NCBI RefSeq assembly: GCF_002993025.1
Contig: NZ_NXGI01000056.1
Coordinates: 62,001 to 126,000 of the forward strand
Source of the DNA: Arcobacter cryaerophilus gv. crypticus
GTDB taxonomy: Bacteria > Campylobacterota > Campylobacteria > Campylobacterales > Arcobacteraceae
Direction: 5' to 3'
Length of the DNA: 64,000 bases
In this document: positions 51,194 to 61,598 of the stretch, one piece after another
Layout: every line of letters starts with the position of its first letter
How positions within the stretch are numbered: position 1 is the stretch's first letter
Translations under genes and position numbers: made by a program
The notes under the pieces: generated by a model
What the model saw: only the letters and a program-made list of their open reading frames with translations
Told to the model about the DNA's origin: nothing
Databases searched by the model: none

Positions 51194-52390
51194 ATGAAAA
51201 AAATATATGTAAATATAGATAATACAAATGTTGGTGAGTTGTTTTTTGAAAAAGATAAAAATCAATATGGATTTAATTATTTAACAAATTATAAACCAAT
51301 TTCTTTGATTATGCCTTATAAAAGCTCCTCTTATATTTGGAAATATAAACTTCACCCAATTTTTGATATGAATATGCCTGAAGGTTATCTTTTTGAACTT
51401 TTTAAAAACTATTTAACAAAAGAGTATGGATATATCGATGATTTTTTAGTTTTTTCTCATATTTGTTCAAATATTCAAAGTAGATTAACATACAAAAGTG
51501 AGTTTGAAAAAAAAGAGTTTTTCTCTTTTGATTTGGATGAAGTTTTGCAAAATGATACACAAGAGACATTTTATAAAATCGTTACAACTTTTTTATCTAA
51601 AAATGCAATCTCAGGAATACAGCCAAAATCTTTGGCAATTTTAGAAGATAAAGAGAGTTTAATCGCAAAAGAGTACATAATAAAAACTTGGGCAGATGAA
51701 TATCCACAACTTGCACTAAATGAGTATTTTTGTCTAAAAGCTATTTTTAAAACAGGAGTGAAAATTCCAAATATAAAAGTTTCTAAAAATGGCAAATTTT
51801 TATTAGTAGAGCGATTTAATTATGATAAACAAACTGATAGTTTTTTAGGTTTTGAAGAGATACTTTGTTTACTTGGAAAAAATAAAGATGAAAAATATAG
51901 TGGAAGTTATGAACAAATATCAAAAGTTATTTATAGTGTTAGTACTCAAAAACTTGAAGATATGAAAAGCTTTTATAAACTAATAATTATGAATTATTTA
52001 CTTAAAAATGGAGATGCTCATCTTAAGAATTTTGGAATACTTTATAATAGTGATTTTTCACAAATTTTCTTTGCACCAGCTTATGATGTGGTAAATACTC
52101 TTGTATATTTTCCAAAAGATAGACCAGCTTTAAGTATGTTTGGTAAAAAAGTTTGGTTTGGAAAAAAAGAGCTTGTTAAGTTTGGAATACAAAGCTGTTA
52201 TTTAAATCAAAATGAAGCAAATGAAATATACGAACTTTGTATAAAAGCTTTGAAAAGCTCTATATTTGAACTTGAAGAGTATTTGAAAAGTGATAAAAAT
52301 TTTGAAGAAATTGGAACAAAGATGTTAAATATTTGGAAACTATCACTTGATGAAAAAACATATAAGGAGATACCAAATGAAACTATATGA
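51194..52390 (+). CDS. hipA: HipA-type serine/threonine kinase toxin
   Basis: 398 aa. The N-terminal subdomain (FEKDKNQYGFNYLTNY...), AISGIQPKSLA (the SGxQPK loop with the autophosphorylated Ser), LLVERFNYD, the catalytic NGDAHLKNFGILY and the metal-binding APAYDVVNT are all present, so the kinase looks active. By family knowledge it phosphorylates a translation factor or tRNA synthetase and causes dormancy. The toxin gene precedes the antitoxin gene, the reverse of E. coli hipBA. They overlap by 14 nt. Confidence 0.88.
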   Translation: MKKIYVNIDNTNVGELFFEKDKNQYGFNYLTNYKPISLIMPYKSSSYIWKYKLHPIFDMNMPEGYLFELFKNYLTKEYGYIDDFLVFSHICSNIQSRLTYKSEFEKKEFFSFDLDEVLQNDTQETFYKIVTTFLSKNAISGIQPKSLAILEDKESLIAKEYIIKTWADEYPQLALNEYFCLKAIFKTGVKIPNIKVSKNGKFLLVERFNYDKQTDSFLGFEEILCLLGKNKDEKYSGSYEQISKVIYSVSTQKLEDMKSFYKLIIMNYLLKNGDAHLKNFGILYNSDFSQIFFAPAYDVVNTLVYFPKDRPALSMFGKKVWFGKKELVKFGIQSCYLNQNEANEIYELCIKALKSSIFELEEYLKSDKNFEEIGTKMLNIWKLSLDEKTYKEIPNETI

Positions 52391-52613
52391 AATAGGGCAA
52401 AAAATAAAAGTTTTAAGAGAAGAAAAAAAACTTACTCAAGAAAAACTTGCACAAAATTGTGGAATAAGTAGAGTAACTTTAGGCAAAGTTGAAAAGGGTG
52501 AACTTGGAAACACAAGTGTTAAAACTCTTGATTTGATTTTAGATAGTTTAGGTTATGAAATAGAGTTTAAAATCAAACAAAACTTTGGACTTCCTAGTTT
52601 GGAAGAGTTTTAA
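52377..52613 (+). CDS. hipB: HipB-type antitoxin (XRE helix-turn-helix)
   Basis: 78 aa from ATG 52377 with AAGGAGA upstream; the frame extends back to 52347 but that part lies inside hipA. Standard XRE fold: KIKVLREEKKLTQEKLAQNC, then GISRVTLGKVEKGELGNTSV. The C-terminal tail FGLPSLEEF probably enters the toxin. It should repress the operon through the palindrome at 51159-51184. Confidence 0.88.
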   Translation: MKLYEIGQKIKVLREEKKLTQEKLAQNCGISRVTLGKVEKGELGNTSVKTLDLILDSLGYEIEFKIKQNFGLPSLEEF

Positions 52614-52625
52614 AATGGAGATTTT

Positions 52626-52787
52626 ATGCAAGATTTAAAATTTAGAGTATTTAAAAAAGATGATATAAAAGCTGTTGTAGAACTAATAAACAAAGCATAT
52701 AGAGAAAAAAATCCAAACTCTTGGATAAGCGAAGCTTCCTTGCTTAGTAAAATTAGAGTAAATGAATATATGATAAAAGAAATTTGA
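52626..52787 (+). pseudogene. N-terminal fragment of a GNAT acetyltransferase
   Basis: 53 codons: FRVFKKDDIKAVVELINKAY, REKNPNSWISEASLLSKIRV, then a TGA after ten more codons. The pattern (F/IR..KxxDI..VxxLIN.AYR....SW.SE..LL...R) is the start of many GNAT enzymes of ~150-170 aa. The acetyl-CoA-binding RxxGxG/A part is absent. tamA begins 12 nt later, so the gene has been cut off. Confidence 0.6.
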
Positions 52788-52799
52788 AAGTAGGTAAAA

Positions 52800-54491
52800 T
52801 TGTTTAAAATATTTCTAATTATCTCAATATTATTTTTAAACTCTTTAGCAAATGATATAAAAACTATTGGCTATAAAGGAGATATAGATTTAGTTTTAGG
52901 AGATTTTTCTAAATCAAATCTTGATACTATTTGTGGTTTTTCATATCCAGAGATTTATAAAATTTGGAAAAAGAATCCAACTTTTACTCTTAAAGATATA
53001 GAAAATTGTAGTGAATTATTAAAAGAGTATTCGCAAAGTTTAGGTTTTTATAGAGCTAAAATTGATTATGAGATTAAAAATGATATTGCGACAATAAATA
53101 TATTTAGAAATGAAGCTATAAAAGTTTCATCTATAAAAGTAGAAGATGAGTATAAAAAATTTGTAAATTTTAAAAAAGATGAGGTTTTTATATCTTCAAA
53201 ATTCACTGAATCAAAAAAAAATATAAGAAAGTATCTAAATGAGAATGGTTATGCAAAAGCAGATATAAATGCAAAAGCTTATGTAAATTTAGATGAGTAT
53301 AAAGTTGAGTTAATTTACATAATAACAAAAAACAAGCTTCAATATTTTGGTGATATAAATATTCAAAATAGTGCAAATCTTAGTCAAGAGCTTTTACAAA
53401 AGCATATTGAGTTTAAAAAAGGAGATATATATAACTCCAAACTTCTTGATAAAACTTATGAAAACCTATATAACTTTGGGATTTATAAAACTATTATAGT
53501 TGAGCCAAATCTTAATTCAAATAGTGATTTTATACCTATAAATATAAAATTAGAAGAGGGTTTTTTCAAAGAAAACAGTTTTGGTTTTGGTTATGACACT
53601 GATAAAAAATTTAGATTTAAAGCTCAACATAAAAATGAGAATTTTTTAGGAGATTTAAAACAGTTTACAGTAGGAACAAATGTAAATAGCGAAGGCTATG
53701 AACTTTATAATAATATCTTTGACCCATATTTTATAAAAGATAATATCTCTTTAAATAATGATATTTCATATGAAAATATGGATTATACAAGTTATTCTCA
53801 AAAGAAGATAGAAGATAGATTAACTTTTTCAAAAGAGATTTTCACTTTACCAAATAGTGTTGGATTTTTAGCTGAGCACTCTACAATTGAATCAGATTTA
53901 AAAGAGTACAAAAGTGGAACTTATCTTTTAAATTCTTTGTTTTATGAGATTAAATTAGATAGAAGAGATGATAGTTTCAATCCTAAAGATGGGTATTTTT
54001 TATCTTTTTATATTGAAGATGGATCAAAATTTATAGGAAGTGAATATGATTATTTAAAAACAGTTTCTGATTTAAAATATATTAAAACTTTTGATAATCT
54101 TACTGCTTCTTTTAAAACAAAAATAGGAACTATAGATAGAGATTTGCCTATTTTTAAACACTTTTTTGCTGGAGGTGCATATAGTAACAGAGGATATGCT
54201 TATGAAAAAGTTGGTGTAAAAGATAGTGATGATAATCCATATGGTGGGCTTAGTATGATAGATAGTAGTTTGGAATTTGAGTATAATATTTATAAAAATA
54301 TCGGTATAGTTACTTTTTTTGACTCTACAATGCTTAGTTTGGAATCAAATAACTTTAATGATAAATTCTACAACTCTTTTGGTTTTGGTGCTAGATATTA
54401 TACTCCAATTGGTCCATTTAGAGTTGATTTTGGTTTTCCAAAAGATGATGGTGGATTTGTATTTCATATAGGAATAGGACAAGTATTTTGA
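52800..54491 (+). CDS. tamA: TamA / Omp85-family outer-membrane assembly protein
   Basis: 563 aa, TTG start with only AGG upstream. Signal peptide LFKIFLIISILFLNSLA. Residues ~20-240 form POTRA domains (GFYRAKIDYEIKN, ENGYAKADINAKAYV, LYNFGIYKTIIVEPN). The rest is a beta-barrel with the Omp85 signature GGAYSNRGYAYEKVG and a terminal Phe (HIGIGQVF). With TamB (4-nt overlap) it should form the trans-envelope TAM complex. Confidence 0.88.
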   Translation: MFKIFLIISILFLNSLANDIKTIGYKGDIDLVLGDFSKSNLDTICGFSYPEIYKIWKKNPTFTLKDIENCSELLKEYSQSLGFYRAKIDYEIKNDIATINIFRNEAIKVSSIKVEDEYKKFVNFKKDEVFISSKFTESKKNIRKYLNENGYAKADINAKAYVNLDEYKVELIYIITKNKLQYFGDINIQNSANLSQELLQKHIEFKKGDIYNSKLLDKTYENLYNFGIYKTIIVEPNLNSNSDFIPINIKLEEGFFKENSFGFGYDTDKKFRFKAQHKNENFLGDLKQFTVGTNVNSEGYELYNNIFDPYFIKDNISLNNDISYENMDYTSYSQKKIEDRLTFSKEIFTLPNSVGFLAEHSTIESDLKEYKSGTYLLNSLFYEIKLDRRDDSFNPKDGYFLSFYIEDGSKFIGSEYDYLKTVSDLKYIKTFDNLTASFKTKIGTIDRDLPIFKHFFAGGAYSNRGYAYEKVGVKDSDDNPYGGLSMIDSSLEFEYNIYKNIGIVTFFDSTMLSLESNNFNDKFYNSFGFGARYYTPIGPFRVDFGFPKDDGGFVFHIGIGQVF

Positions 54492-57376
54492 TAGTTTTAC
54501 GAGTTTTAAAATATCTATTGTTTACAATAATAGCTTTATTTTTAGTAGCATTTTTATATCTTATTACATCAAAAGATGTTACACAAAAGATATTTAACTA
54601 TCTTAGTGTTGAATTTCCTATAAAATATAGCAAAGTTGAAGGAAGCATCTATGAAGGAATTAAAATATATGATTTAAACTACGATGATATGGTAAAAGCA
54701 AAAAGTATATATATAAAACCCAATATTATTTCACTTTTATTAAAAGAGATAAATATCTCTGATTTAAAAGTAGAAAGTATAGGAATAGAAGATAAATTAA
54801 TCTCATTTATCAAAGATATTAACCAAAAGGAAAATGAAAATGACAATAGTAGTTTTGAGTTTCCTTTTTCTTTGTTCATAAAAAATTTTGAACTCTCAAT
54901 GTATGATTTTTCATACGAAAATCAAAAAATAGATGAGATAGTTTTAAATGCAAAAAATATCAACTCAAATCTTAAAGATAAAATAAGTGCAGATATATTT
55001 ACAAAAATCAAATCAAACTTAGCGAATCTTGAAGCAAAAGCAGAGATAAAAAACAATTTCTATAAACTTAACTCAAATATTGATTTAAAAGAGTATGCAA
55101 AATCAAAAATAGATTTAGATGCAACTGGAGATTTAGAAAAAGTTAGTTTTTCTATAAAAAGTGATGATTTAAGAGTTTTAAACTTAAAAGAGAAAATTGA
55201 TATAAAAGATATAAAACTTATAGGAAATTATGATATTAAAAATTCTAATCTTGATATTTCAAGTTTAACATCTATTTTAAAATATGAGCAAATTTTTACA
55301 AAACTAGATGCAAAAGCGAATCTTTTAAACAATGATTTAGATAGTTTAAAATTTCAAGCAAATTTTTACACAACTATAAAAAAGAGTATTTATAAATCTT
55401 TGGATAAAGATTTAATCATAAAATCAAACTTTATAGGAGATTTAAAGCAGATAGAATTTAAAAATATTTTAGAAGAAAATTTCGTAAAAATAGATGATTT
55501 TTTTCTAAAAATAGATAGTTCAAATTTAAATGGAGTTGCAAAAATAGATAATAAAAATATAGATATTGTTTCTACTTTTGATGTTTTTACCAACTATGCA
55601 AATAAAAAATCGAAGTTTGATTTAAAGTTAAATTTAGATGATTTAGAAAATTTATCTTTAAATTCAAAATCTATTATTGAAAGTTTAAGATATGATAATT
55701 TTAATCTAAAAGAGTTGGGAAATATTAATATAAACTCTAGTTACAAAAAAAACTTTTTGAATATTGATTTAAACTCAAAGTATGTAAATATGAATTTAAA
55801 TACAAAAAATCTCAAAAAGATTATGTTTGATTTAAATATAAAAAATTTAAATCCAAACACTATTTATAAATTAGATAAAAATATAAAAATCTCAAAAATA
55901 AGCTCAAATATAAAAGGTGAGTTTGAAGATAATCTTATTTTGAAATCAAATACTATTTTAAATGATAGTTTTGATATAGATATTGAACTAAAAAATAAAA
56001 ACAACAATCTTGAGGCAAAGTTTCAAAACATATCTTTTGAATCAATTTTAAATAAAAACGGTGAAGCTGTAAATATCAAAACAGATATAAAAGAGCTGAA
56101 TATATTTGAAAAAGAGTTAAAAAAGATTTTAGAAATTCCAGATTTAAATCTTTTTGGTTTTGCAAATATTAATTTAGAAATATTAAAAAATAGAGTTAAT
56201 TTTGATATTTTAAGCCCTAAAATTTCTTTTGAAAATCAACATATAGAAAATATAGATATAAAAGGAAATTTTGAAGAAGAGAGAGTTAGTTTTGACAAGA
56301 TAGATTTTCATATAAAAAAAGCATATGATATAAATTTTAATAAAAAATTTACTCTTTTGAAAAAGGCTTTTTTTAATATATCAAATTTTTCTTCAAACTT
56401 TGAGTTTGAGAATATCTCTTTAAATAGTTCAAAAAGTAATCAAGATTTGATTTTAAATATAACTACAAAAGATTTATTTATAGAGCACATTTTGTATGGA
56501 AAAGGATTTATAGATTCTAATGTTGATATTAATTTTAAGGAAAATAGTAAAATCTATATATCTGGAGCTTTAAATTCAAATAAATTAGTAAGTTCTTATA
56601 ATATTCCAGCTTTAAATATTAGTAAAGATAGAGATATAATTATTGTAAGTAGTGAAAATAACGAGATAAAAAAAGATTTTTTCACTAAAAATATTGCACT
56701 TGATTTAAAATTTATCTCAAAAGATATTAAATATATTACAAAAAATATAGAACTAAAATTAGATGCCGATTTACAAATCAAAAAAGAGTTTGAAGAAGAT
56801 TTAAGAATTTTTGGAAGAGTTTCAAATATAAATGGAGTTTTTAGTCAACTTGGGAAAACATATAAAATAGAGAATTCAAATTTACAATTTAGAGGTTTAG
56901 AAACTATAAATCCTATTTTAGATATTAAAGCAAATACAAAAATTGATAATGTAGAGATTTTTATTGATATTACAGGGAATATGGAAAATCCTAGATTAAA
57001 CTTAAAATCAAATCCATCTATGAACTCAAAAGATATTTTGTCTTATTTGATTTTTGGAACAAAATTTTCAAATAGTTCGATGAATGAACAAAATAAAGAG
57101 GCACAAGCTTCTTTATTTATATTAAATGAGTTATCAAAAGATTATGTAAAAGAGTTAGGAATTGATATATTACACTTTGATTATGATCCAAAAACTCAAT
57201 ATATAGAGACAACAGTTGGTAAAAAAATAGGTGAAAAAAATCAGATTATAATTAAAAACAAAGCTACAAATGGAGAGTTGATTTTTTTAAGAGAGCTTAC
57301 AAAACTTTGGAATTTGGAGTTGGGTCTTATGGAAAAGACCCAAAGTATAGATTTAATTTACAAAAAAAGGTATTAA
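54488..57376 (+). CDS. tamB: TamB, translocation and assembly module subunit (DUF490)
   Basis: 962 aa. One N-terminal membrane helix (LRVLKYLLFTIIALFLVAFL), then a long asparagine/lysine-rich region of repeated beta strands forming the periplasmic groove. The C-terminal TamB domain has GRVSNINGVFSQLGKTYKI, DILSYLIFGTKFSNSS and VGKKIGEKNQIIIKN. Probable role: moving lipids or beta-barrel substrates between membranes. The start lies inside tamA. It converges with mrcA with a 4-nt 3' overlap. Confidence 0.88.
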   Translation: MIVLRVLKYLLFTIIALFLVAFLYLITSKDVTQKIFNYLSVEFPIKYSKVEGSIYEGIKIYDLNYDDMVKAKSIYIKPNIISLLLKEINISDLKVESIGIEDKLISFIKDINQKENENDNSSFEFPFSLFIKNFELSMYDFSYENQKIDEIVLNAKNINSNLKDKISADIFTKIKSNLANLEAKAEIKNNFYKLNSNIDLKEYAKSKIDLDATGDLEKVSFSIKSDDLRVLNLKEKIDIKDIKLIGNYDIKNSNLDISSLTSILKYEQIFTKLDAKANLLNNDLDSLKFQANFYTTIKKSIYKSLDKDLIIKSNFIGDLKQIEFKNILEENFVKIDDFFLKIDSSNLNGVAKIDNKNIDIVSTFDVFTNYANKKSKFDLKLNLDDLENLSLNSKSIIESLRYDNFNLKELGNININSSYKKNFLNIDLNSKYVNMNLNTKNLKKIMFDLNIKNLNPNTIYKLDKNIKISKISSNIKGEFEDNLILKSNTILNDSFDIDIELKNKNNNLEAKFQNISFESILNKNGEAVNIKTDIKELNIFEKELKKILEIPDLNLFGFANINLEILKNRVNFDILSPKISFENQHIENIDIKGNFEEERVSFDKIDFHIKKAYDINFNKKFTLLKKAFFNISNFSSNFEFENISLNSSKSNQDLILNITTKDLFIEHILYGKGFIDSNVDINFKENSKIYISGALNSNKLVSSYNIPALNISKDRDIIIVSSENNEIKKDFFTKNIALDLKFISKDIKYITKNIELKLDADLQIKKEFEEDLRIFGRVSNINGVFSQLGKTYKIENSNLQFRGLETINPILDIKANTKIDNVEIFIDITGNMENPRLNLKSNPSMNSKDILSYLIFGTKFSNSSMNEQNKEAQASLFILNELSKDYVKELGIDILHFDYDPKTQYIETTVGKKIGEKNQIIIKNKATNGELIFLRELTKLWNLELGLMEKTQSIDLIYKKRY

Positions 57377-59364
57377 AATTCCATACTATTTCCATCTGGA
57401 GATGTTTGATCTATAATTATTTGAGAATCTATATCAGGAAGTGGTGATATATCTGTATAAAGTTCTTCCTTACCCATAAATTCGCCACTATAAACATTGT
57501 TTGGTTTTGTAAAAGTTCTTGGTATTTCAGGATGAATCTCAAGATACTTTTTGAAAAAATATGAAAATGCTGGAGCTGCTATTGTGCTTCCTGTTTCTGC
57601 TCTTCTCATTGGTGTATTGTTATCATTTCCAAACCAAACAATAGTTTGAATAGATGGAGAATAACCACAAAACCAAGCATCTATATTATCATTGGTTGTA
57701 CCTGTTTTTCCAGCTAGTTCTATGCCATCAACTGCTGCTCTTCTTCCTGTTCCTTTTGTTACAACATCTCTTAAAATTGAAGTAATTAAATATGATTGCT
57801 CGGGAGAGTTAAGCTCTTTTTTTTGTGGTTCAAAGGTTACACTTTTTCCATCTTTATTTACAATTTGTTCTACAATATATGGTTTTACTTGTACTCCATT
57901 GTTTGAAAAAATTGTATAAGCTTGACTAAACTCTATTAAATTTACACTCATTGAACCTAAAGTTACAGATAAATTATCAACAATATTTTTAAATCCATAT
58001 CTCTTTAAATCATCTGTAGTAGTATTTACTCCAACATCTGTTACTAAATTTAAAGTTGAAAGATTTCTTGATTGTACAAGAGAGTCTCTAAGACTTACAA
58101 TTCCTTGAAAATTTCCACCATAATTTTTTGGTTGCCATTTTTTTTGAACACCACCAACTGTATATGTGTAAGTTCTACCTATATCAAAAAGCTGACTAGC
58201 TGGATTATATCCTTCATTTAAAGCAGTTTGATATAAAAATGGTTTTATTGCACTTCCTGCTTGTCTTTTTGATTGGAAAGCTCTATTAAATACTGATTGA
58301 TTGTAATCAACTCCACCAACCATTGCCAAAATTCTTCCAGTACTACTTTCTAAAGTAAGCATTGCTGCATTTAGCTCTTTTGTAAATGCATCATTATCTG
58401 GATTTTTTGAACCATCTCTTATATTTTTATCTCTTTGCATAGCTTCATCGTATGCTTTTTTTATTGCAGCATTTGCAATTTCTTGAGTCTCTAAATCTAT
58501 TGTTAAATATACTTTGTATCCACCATATAAAATATCAGGAATATCATTTACAAGCTCACTAACAGCATAATCAATAGCATATGGAGCAATATTTTGAGTT
58601 AAAGTTTGGTTATAAATAGTTGGAGTTTCGTTTATTGATTCTTCAAATTGTTCATTATTAATCCAACCTAAAGTATTCATTCTTGTTATAACTTGATTTG
58701 CACGAGCAAGTGAAACTTGAAGGTTTTTTGTTGGGTCATAAAAACTAGGAGCTCTTGGAAGTCCAACTAAAATAGCTATCTCTTTTAAAGTTAATTCATA
58801 TAGATTCTTTTTAAAATAACCTTTTGCCGCAGTTTTTACACCATAATATCCATGCCCAAAATATACATGATTTAAATATCTCTCTAAAATCTCCTCTTTT
58901 GTAAGAATTGTTTCAAGTCTTACAGCCAATAAAGCCTCTTTTACTTTTCTTATAATCTTTTTTTCTCTACTTAAAAGTAAAACTTTTATAAGTTGCTGAG
59001 TAAGAGTACTAGCTCCTTCACTATATCCACCTGATTGAATATTTTTTATAACAGCTCTACTAATTGCATCTGGATTTACTCCAAAATGTTCAAAAAACTG
59101 AGTATCTTCAATAGCAACAAGCCCTTCAATAACCCTTGCTGGAATATCATCATAGTTTACATACTCTCTATTTTCATCTTTAAAAGTATTTGCCAAAAGT
59201 TTTCCATTTTTATCAAAAAATTGTGTACTTTGTTTTGGATTGTAGTTTACAACACTATCAATATCATCTTTTATCTCTTGATATAAATCGTATAGATATA
59301 CAAAAGTAATAGCTCCAACAACTACTCCTAAAAATATTATCGCTTTTGTTACAAATTTTAACAT
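57373..59364 (-). CDS. mrcA: Penicillin-binding protein 1A (bifunctional)
   Basis: 663 aa class A PBP. One N-terminal anchor, then the GT51 transglycosylase: AIEDTQFFEHFGVNPDAISR, GASTLTQQLIKVLLLSREKK. Transpeptidase motifs are SxxK in AGSAIKPFLYQTAL, SxN in VQSRNLSTLN and KTG in LAGKTGTTNDNIDAW. It polymerises and cross-links peptidoglycan. It starts 1 nt before the upstream ABC gene's end. Confidence 0.95.
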   Translation of the reverse strand: MLKFVTKAIIFLGVVVGAITFVYLYDLYQEIKDDIDSVVNYNPKQSTQFFDKNGKLLANTFKDENREYVNYDDIPARVIEGLVAIEDTQFFEHFGVNPDAISRAVIKNIQSGGYSEGASTLTQQLIKVLLLSREKKIIRKVKEALLAVRLETILTKEEILERYLNHVYFGHGYYGVKTAAKGYFKKNLYELTLKEIAILVGLPRAPSFYDPTKNLQVSLARANQVITRMNTLGWINNEQFEESINETPTIYNQTLTQNIAPYAIDYAVSELVNDIPDILYGGYKVYLTIDLETQEIANAAIKKAYDEAMQRDKNIRDGSKNPDNDAFTKELNAAMLTLESSTGRILAMVGGVDYNQSVFNRAFQSKRQAGSAIKPFLYQTALNEGYNPASQLFDIGRTYTYTVGGVQKKWQPKNYGGNFQGIVSLRDSLVQSRNLSTLNLVTDVGVNTTTDDLKRYGFKNIVDNLSVTLGSMSVNLIEFSQAYTIFSNNGVQVKPYIVEQIVNKDGKSVTFEPQKKELNSPEQSYLITSILRDVVTKGTGRRAAVDGIELAGKTGTTNDNIDAWFCGYSPSIQTIVWFGNDNNTPMRRAETGSTIAAPAFSYFFKKYLEIHPEIPRTFTKPNNVYSGEFMGKEELYTDISPLPDIDSQIIIDQTSPDGNSMEF

Positions 59365-59365
59365 C

Positions 59366-60055
59366 TTAATTCCTAAATTTTTTGTTTTTAAAGCTTGAGT
59401 TTAAAAGCTTTTTTGTATATTCGTTTTGTGGATTGTTTAGAACTTCTTGTGTTTTGCCAAATTCAACAACATATCCATTTTTTATAATAACAATATCATC
59501 ACAAATATCTTTGATTGATTCAATATCATGAGTTACAAAAAGTATATTAATATTTAGCTTATCTTTTAAATCTTTTACAATATTTATAATATTTGTTTTA
59601 TTTTCAAAATCAAGTGCAGTTGTTGGTTCATCGAGTAAAAGAAGTTTTATATCACGGCTTATCGCTATTGCAATTACAACTCTTTGAATTTGTCCACCAC
59701 TTATTTGTGAAGGGTATTTTTCTAAAATTTCTAAAGGTAAATCTAAAAGTTTAAAAACCTCTTCTTTTTTTTCATCGCTACAGAAAATCTGATTTTTTAT
59801 CTTTGTCATAGATGATAGTGATGTAAAAGGATTTTGTGGAATAAATCCAATAGTATCAAAGCTCAATTCAAAATCACTTTTTATACTCTTTTTTACATCT
59901 AATGAACTAGATAGAAGACTTAAGATAGCTTTTAGTGTAAGTGATTTTCCACTTCCACTCTCTCCTATTAGAGCCGTTGAACTTTTTATAGTAAAAGCAA
60001 TATCAACTAAGCTTTTACTATTTAAACTAATTTTTAACTCTTTTATATCTATCAA
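59366..60055 (-). CDS. ABC transporter ATP-binding protein (peptide/nickel type), orphan
   Basis: 229 aa. Walker [15 protein letters not shown], a Q-loop in [13 protein letters not shown], signature [14 protein letters not shown] and Walker [12 protein letters not shown], then the H-loop VTHDIE. The closest group is the Dpp/Opp/Nik ATPases, but only one domain is present and no permease or binding protein is nearby. It overlaps gpmI by 4 nt and is part of a gpmI-ABC-mrcA unit. Confidence 0.88.
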   Translation of the reverse strand: MIDIKELKISLNSKSLVDIAFTIKSSTALIGESGSGKSLTLKAILSLLSSSLDVKKSIKSDFELSFDTIGFIPQNPFTSLSSMTKIKNQIFCSDEKKEEVFKLLDLPLEILEKYPSQISGGQIQRVVIAIAISRDIKLLLLDEPTTALDFENKTNIINIVKDLKDKLNINILFVTHDIESIKDICDDIVIIKNGYVVEFGKTQEVLNNPQNEYTKKLLNSSFKNKKFRN

Positions 60056-61527
60056 ATTAGTGGTTCATCCATCTCTTTTGGAATAGGAAGTTGCATTAAT
60101 TTTAAAACAGTTGGTGCAATATTATTTAGGCTTCCATCTTTTACTTTTGTAACATTTGGTGAAATAACAAAACAGTAAACATCCCCAACTGTATGATTTG
60201 TAAGAGTATTACCATCTTCATCTTTCATCATCTCACAATTTCCATGGTCAGATGTTAAAACTATATTATAGTTCTCTTTTTTTGCCTCTTCTAAAATAAG
60301 CCCAAGTTCATAATCAACAGCTTCAACAGCTTTAATAGCTGCTTCATAAACTCCTGTGTGTCCAACCATATCACCGTTTGCAAAGTTTACAACAATAAAA
60401 TCAGTTTGGTTTTTCATAGCAAGTTTTACAGCCTCTGCTACTTTTGGTGCTGACATTTGTGGTTGTAAATCATATGTTGCAACATTAGGAGATGGGATTA
60501 AAACTCTTGTTTCATTTAAAAATGACTCTTCAACTCCACCATTAAAGAAAAATGTTACATGAGCATATTTTTCAGTTTCTGCTGTATGAAGTTGAGATAA
60601 ACCAGCATTTGAAATAACTTCAGCTAGAGTATTTGTTGGATTATCTTTTTCAAATATTACAGGAATTTTTACATTTTTATCATATAAAGTCATACTTGCT
60701 AATTGAAGTTTTAGCTCTTTTCTTGCAAACTCTTTAAAATCATCTTTTGCAAAAACACTTGAAAGTTCTCTTGCTCTATCGCTTCTAAAATTACAAAAAA
60801 TAACTCCATCACCATCTTTAATTCCATCATAACCATTTAATGCAGTTGGAATAATAAATTCATCAAATATTTCGCTCTTGTAAGAGTTATCTATAAAATC
60901 TAAAATATTATCTTCTATTTTTGGAGTTGCATTTGCAATTGCGTTGTAAGCAAGTTCTACTCTATCCCATCTATTATCTCTATCCATTCCATAATATCTT
61001 CCACCAATTGTTGCAATTTTGATATTTTCATTACAAATATCTATAACTTGTTTGATATATATTTTTGCACAATCAGGCGCAACATCTCTTCCATCTGTGA
61101 TTAGATGAAGCCAAACTTTTTTTCCATAGTTTTCAGATATTTTTGCAAGAGCAATAATATGTTCTATATGAGAGTGAACTCCACCATCGCTTAAAAGTCC
61201 TATTAAATGTATATTATTTGAGTTTGATATTGTATTTTTTACAACATCATTATCTTTTAAACTGTTATTTTTAATAGCTAAATGAATTTTTACTAAATCT
61301 TGATATAAAACTCTTCCACTTCCAATAGTCATATGTCCAACTTCACTATTACCCATTTGATTATCAGGTAATCCAACATGCTCTCCATAAGTATGGATTA
61401 AACTATAAGGCACATTTGAAAAAAGGTAGTCATATGTTGGTTTTTTTGCATTACAAAAGGCATTAAATTTGCAAGAACTATTATGTCCAATACCATCTGT
61501 TATAATTAAAACTGTTTTTTTATTCAT
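60052..61527 (-). CDS. gpmI: 2,3-bisphosphoglycerate-independent phosphoglycerate mutase
   Basis: 491 aa, Mn-dependent glycolytic enzyme. [20 protein letters not shown] at the N-terminus (first metal Asp), phosphoserine loop [20 protein letters not shown] with the catalytic Ser, [20 protein letters not shown] and SDHGNCEMM. Divergent from mraY. Confidence 0.96.
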   Translation of the reverse strand: MNKKTVLIITDGIGHNSSCKFNAFCNAKKPTYDYLFSNVPYSLIHTYGEHVGLPDNQMGNSEVGHMTIGSGRVLYQDLVKIHLAIKNNSLKDNDVVKNTISNSNNIHLIGLLSDGGVHSHIEHIIALAKISENYGKKVWLHLITDGRDVAPDCAKIYIKQVIDICNENIKIATIGGRYYGMDRDNRWDRVELAYNAIANATPKIEDNILDFIDNSYKSEIFDEFIIPTALNGYDGIKDGDGVIFCNFRSDRARELSSVFAKDDFKEFARKELKLQLASMTLYDKNVKIPVIFEKDNPTNTLAEVISNAGLSQLHTAETEKYAHVTFFFNGGVEESFLNETRVLIPSPNVATYDLQPQMSAPKVAEAVKLAMKNQTDFIVVNFANGDMVGHTGVYEAAIKAVEAVDYELGLILEEAKKENYNIVLTSDHGNCEMMKDEDGNTLTNHTVGDVYCFVISPNVTKVKDGSLNNIAPTVLKLMQLPIPKEMDEPLI

Positions 61528-61598
61528 CGTGTTTAAACCTTTTAAAAACTTAAATATTATATAATCTCGTAATATTTTATCAAATCTAAGGTTTAATT

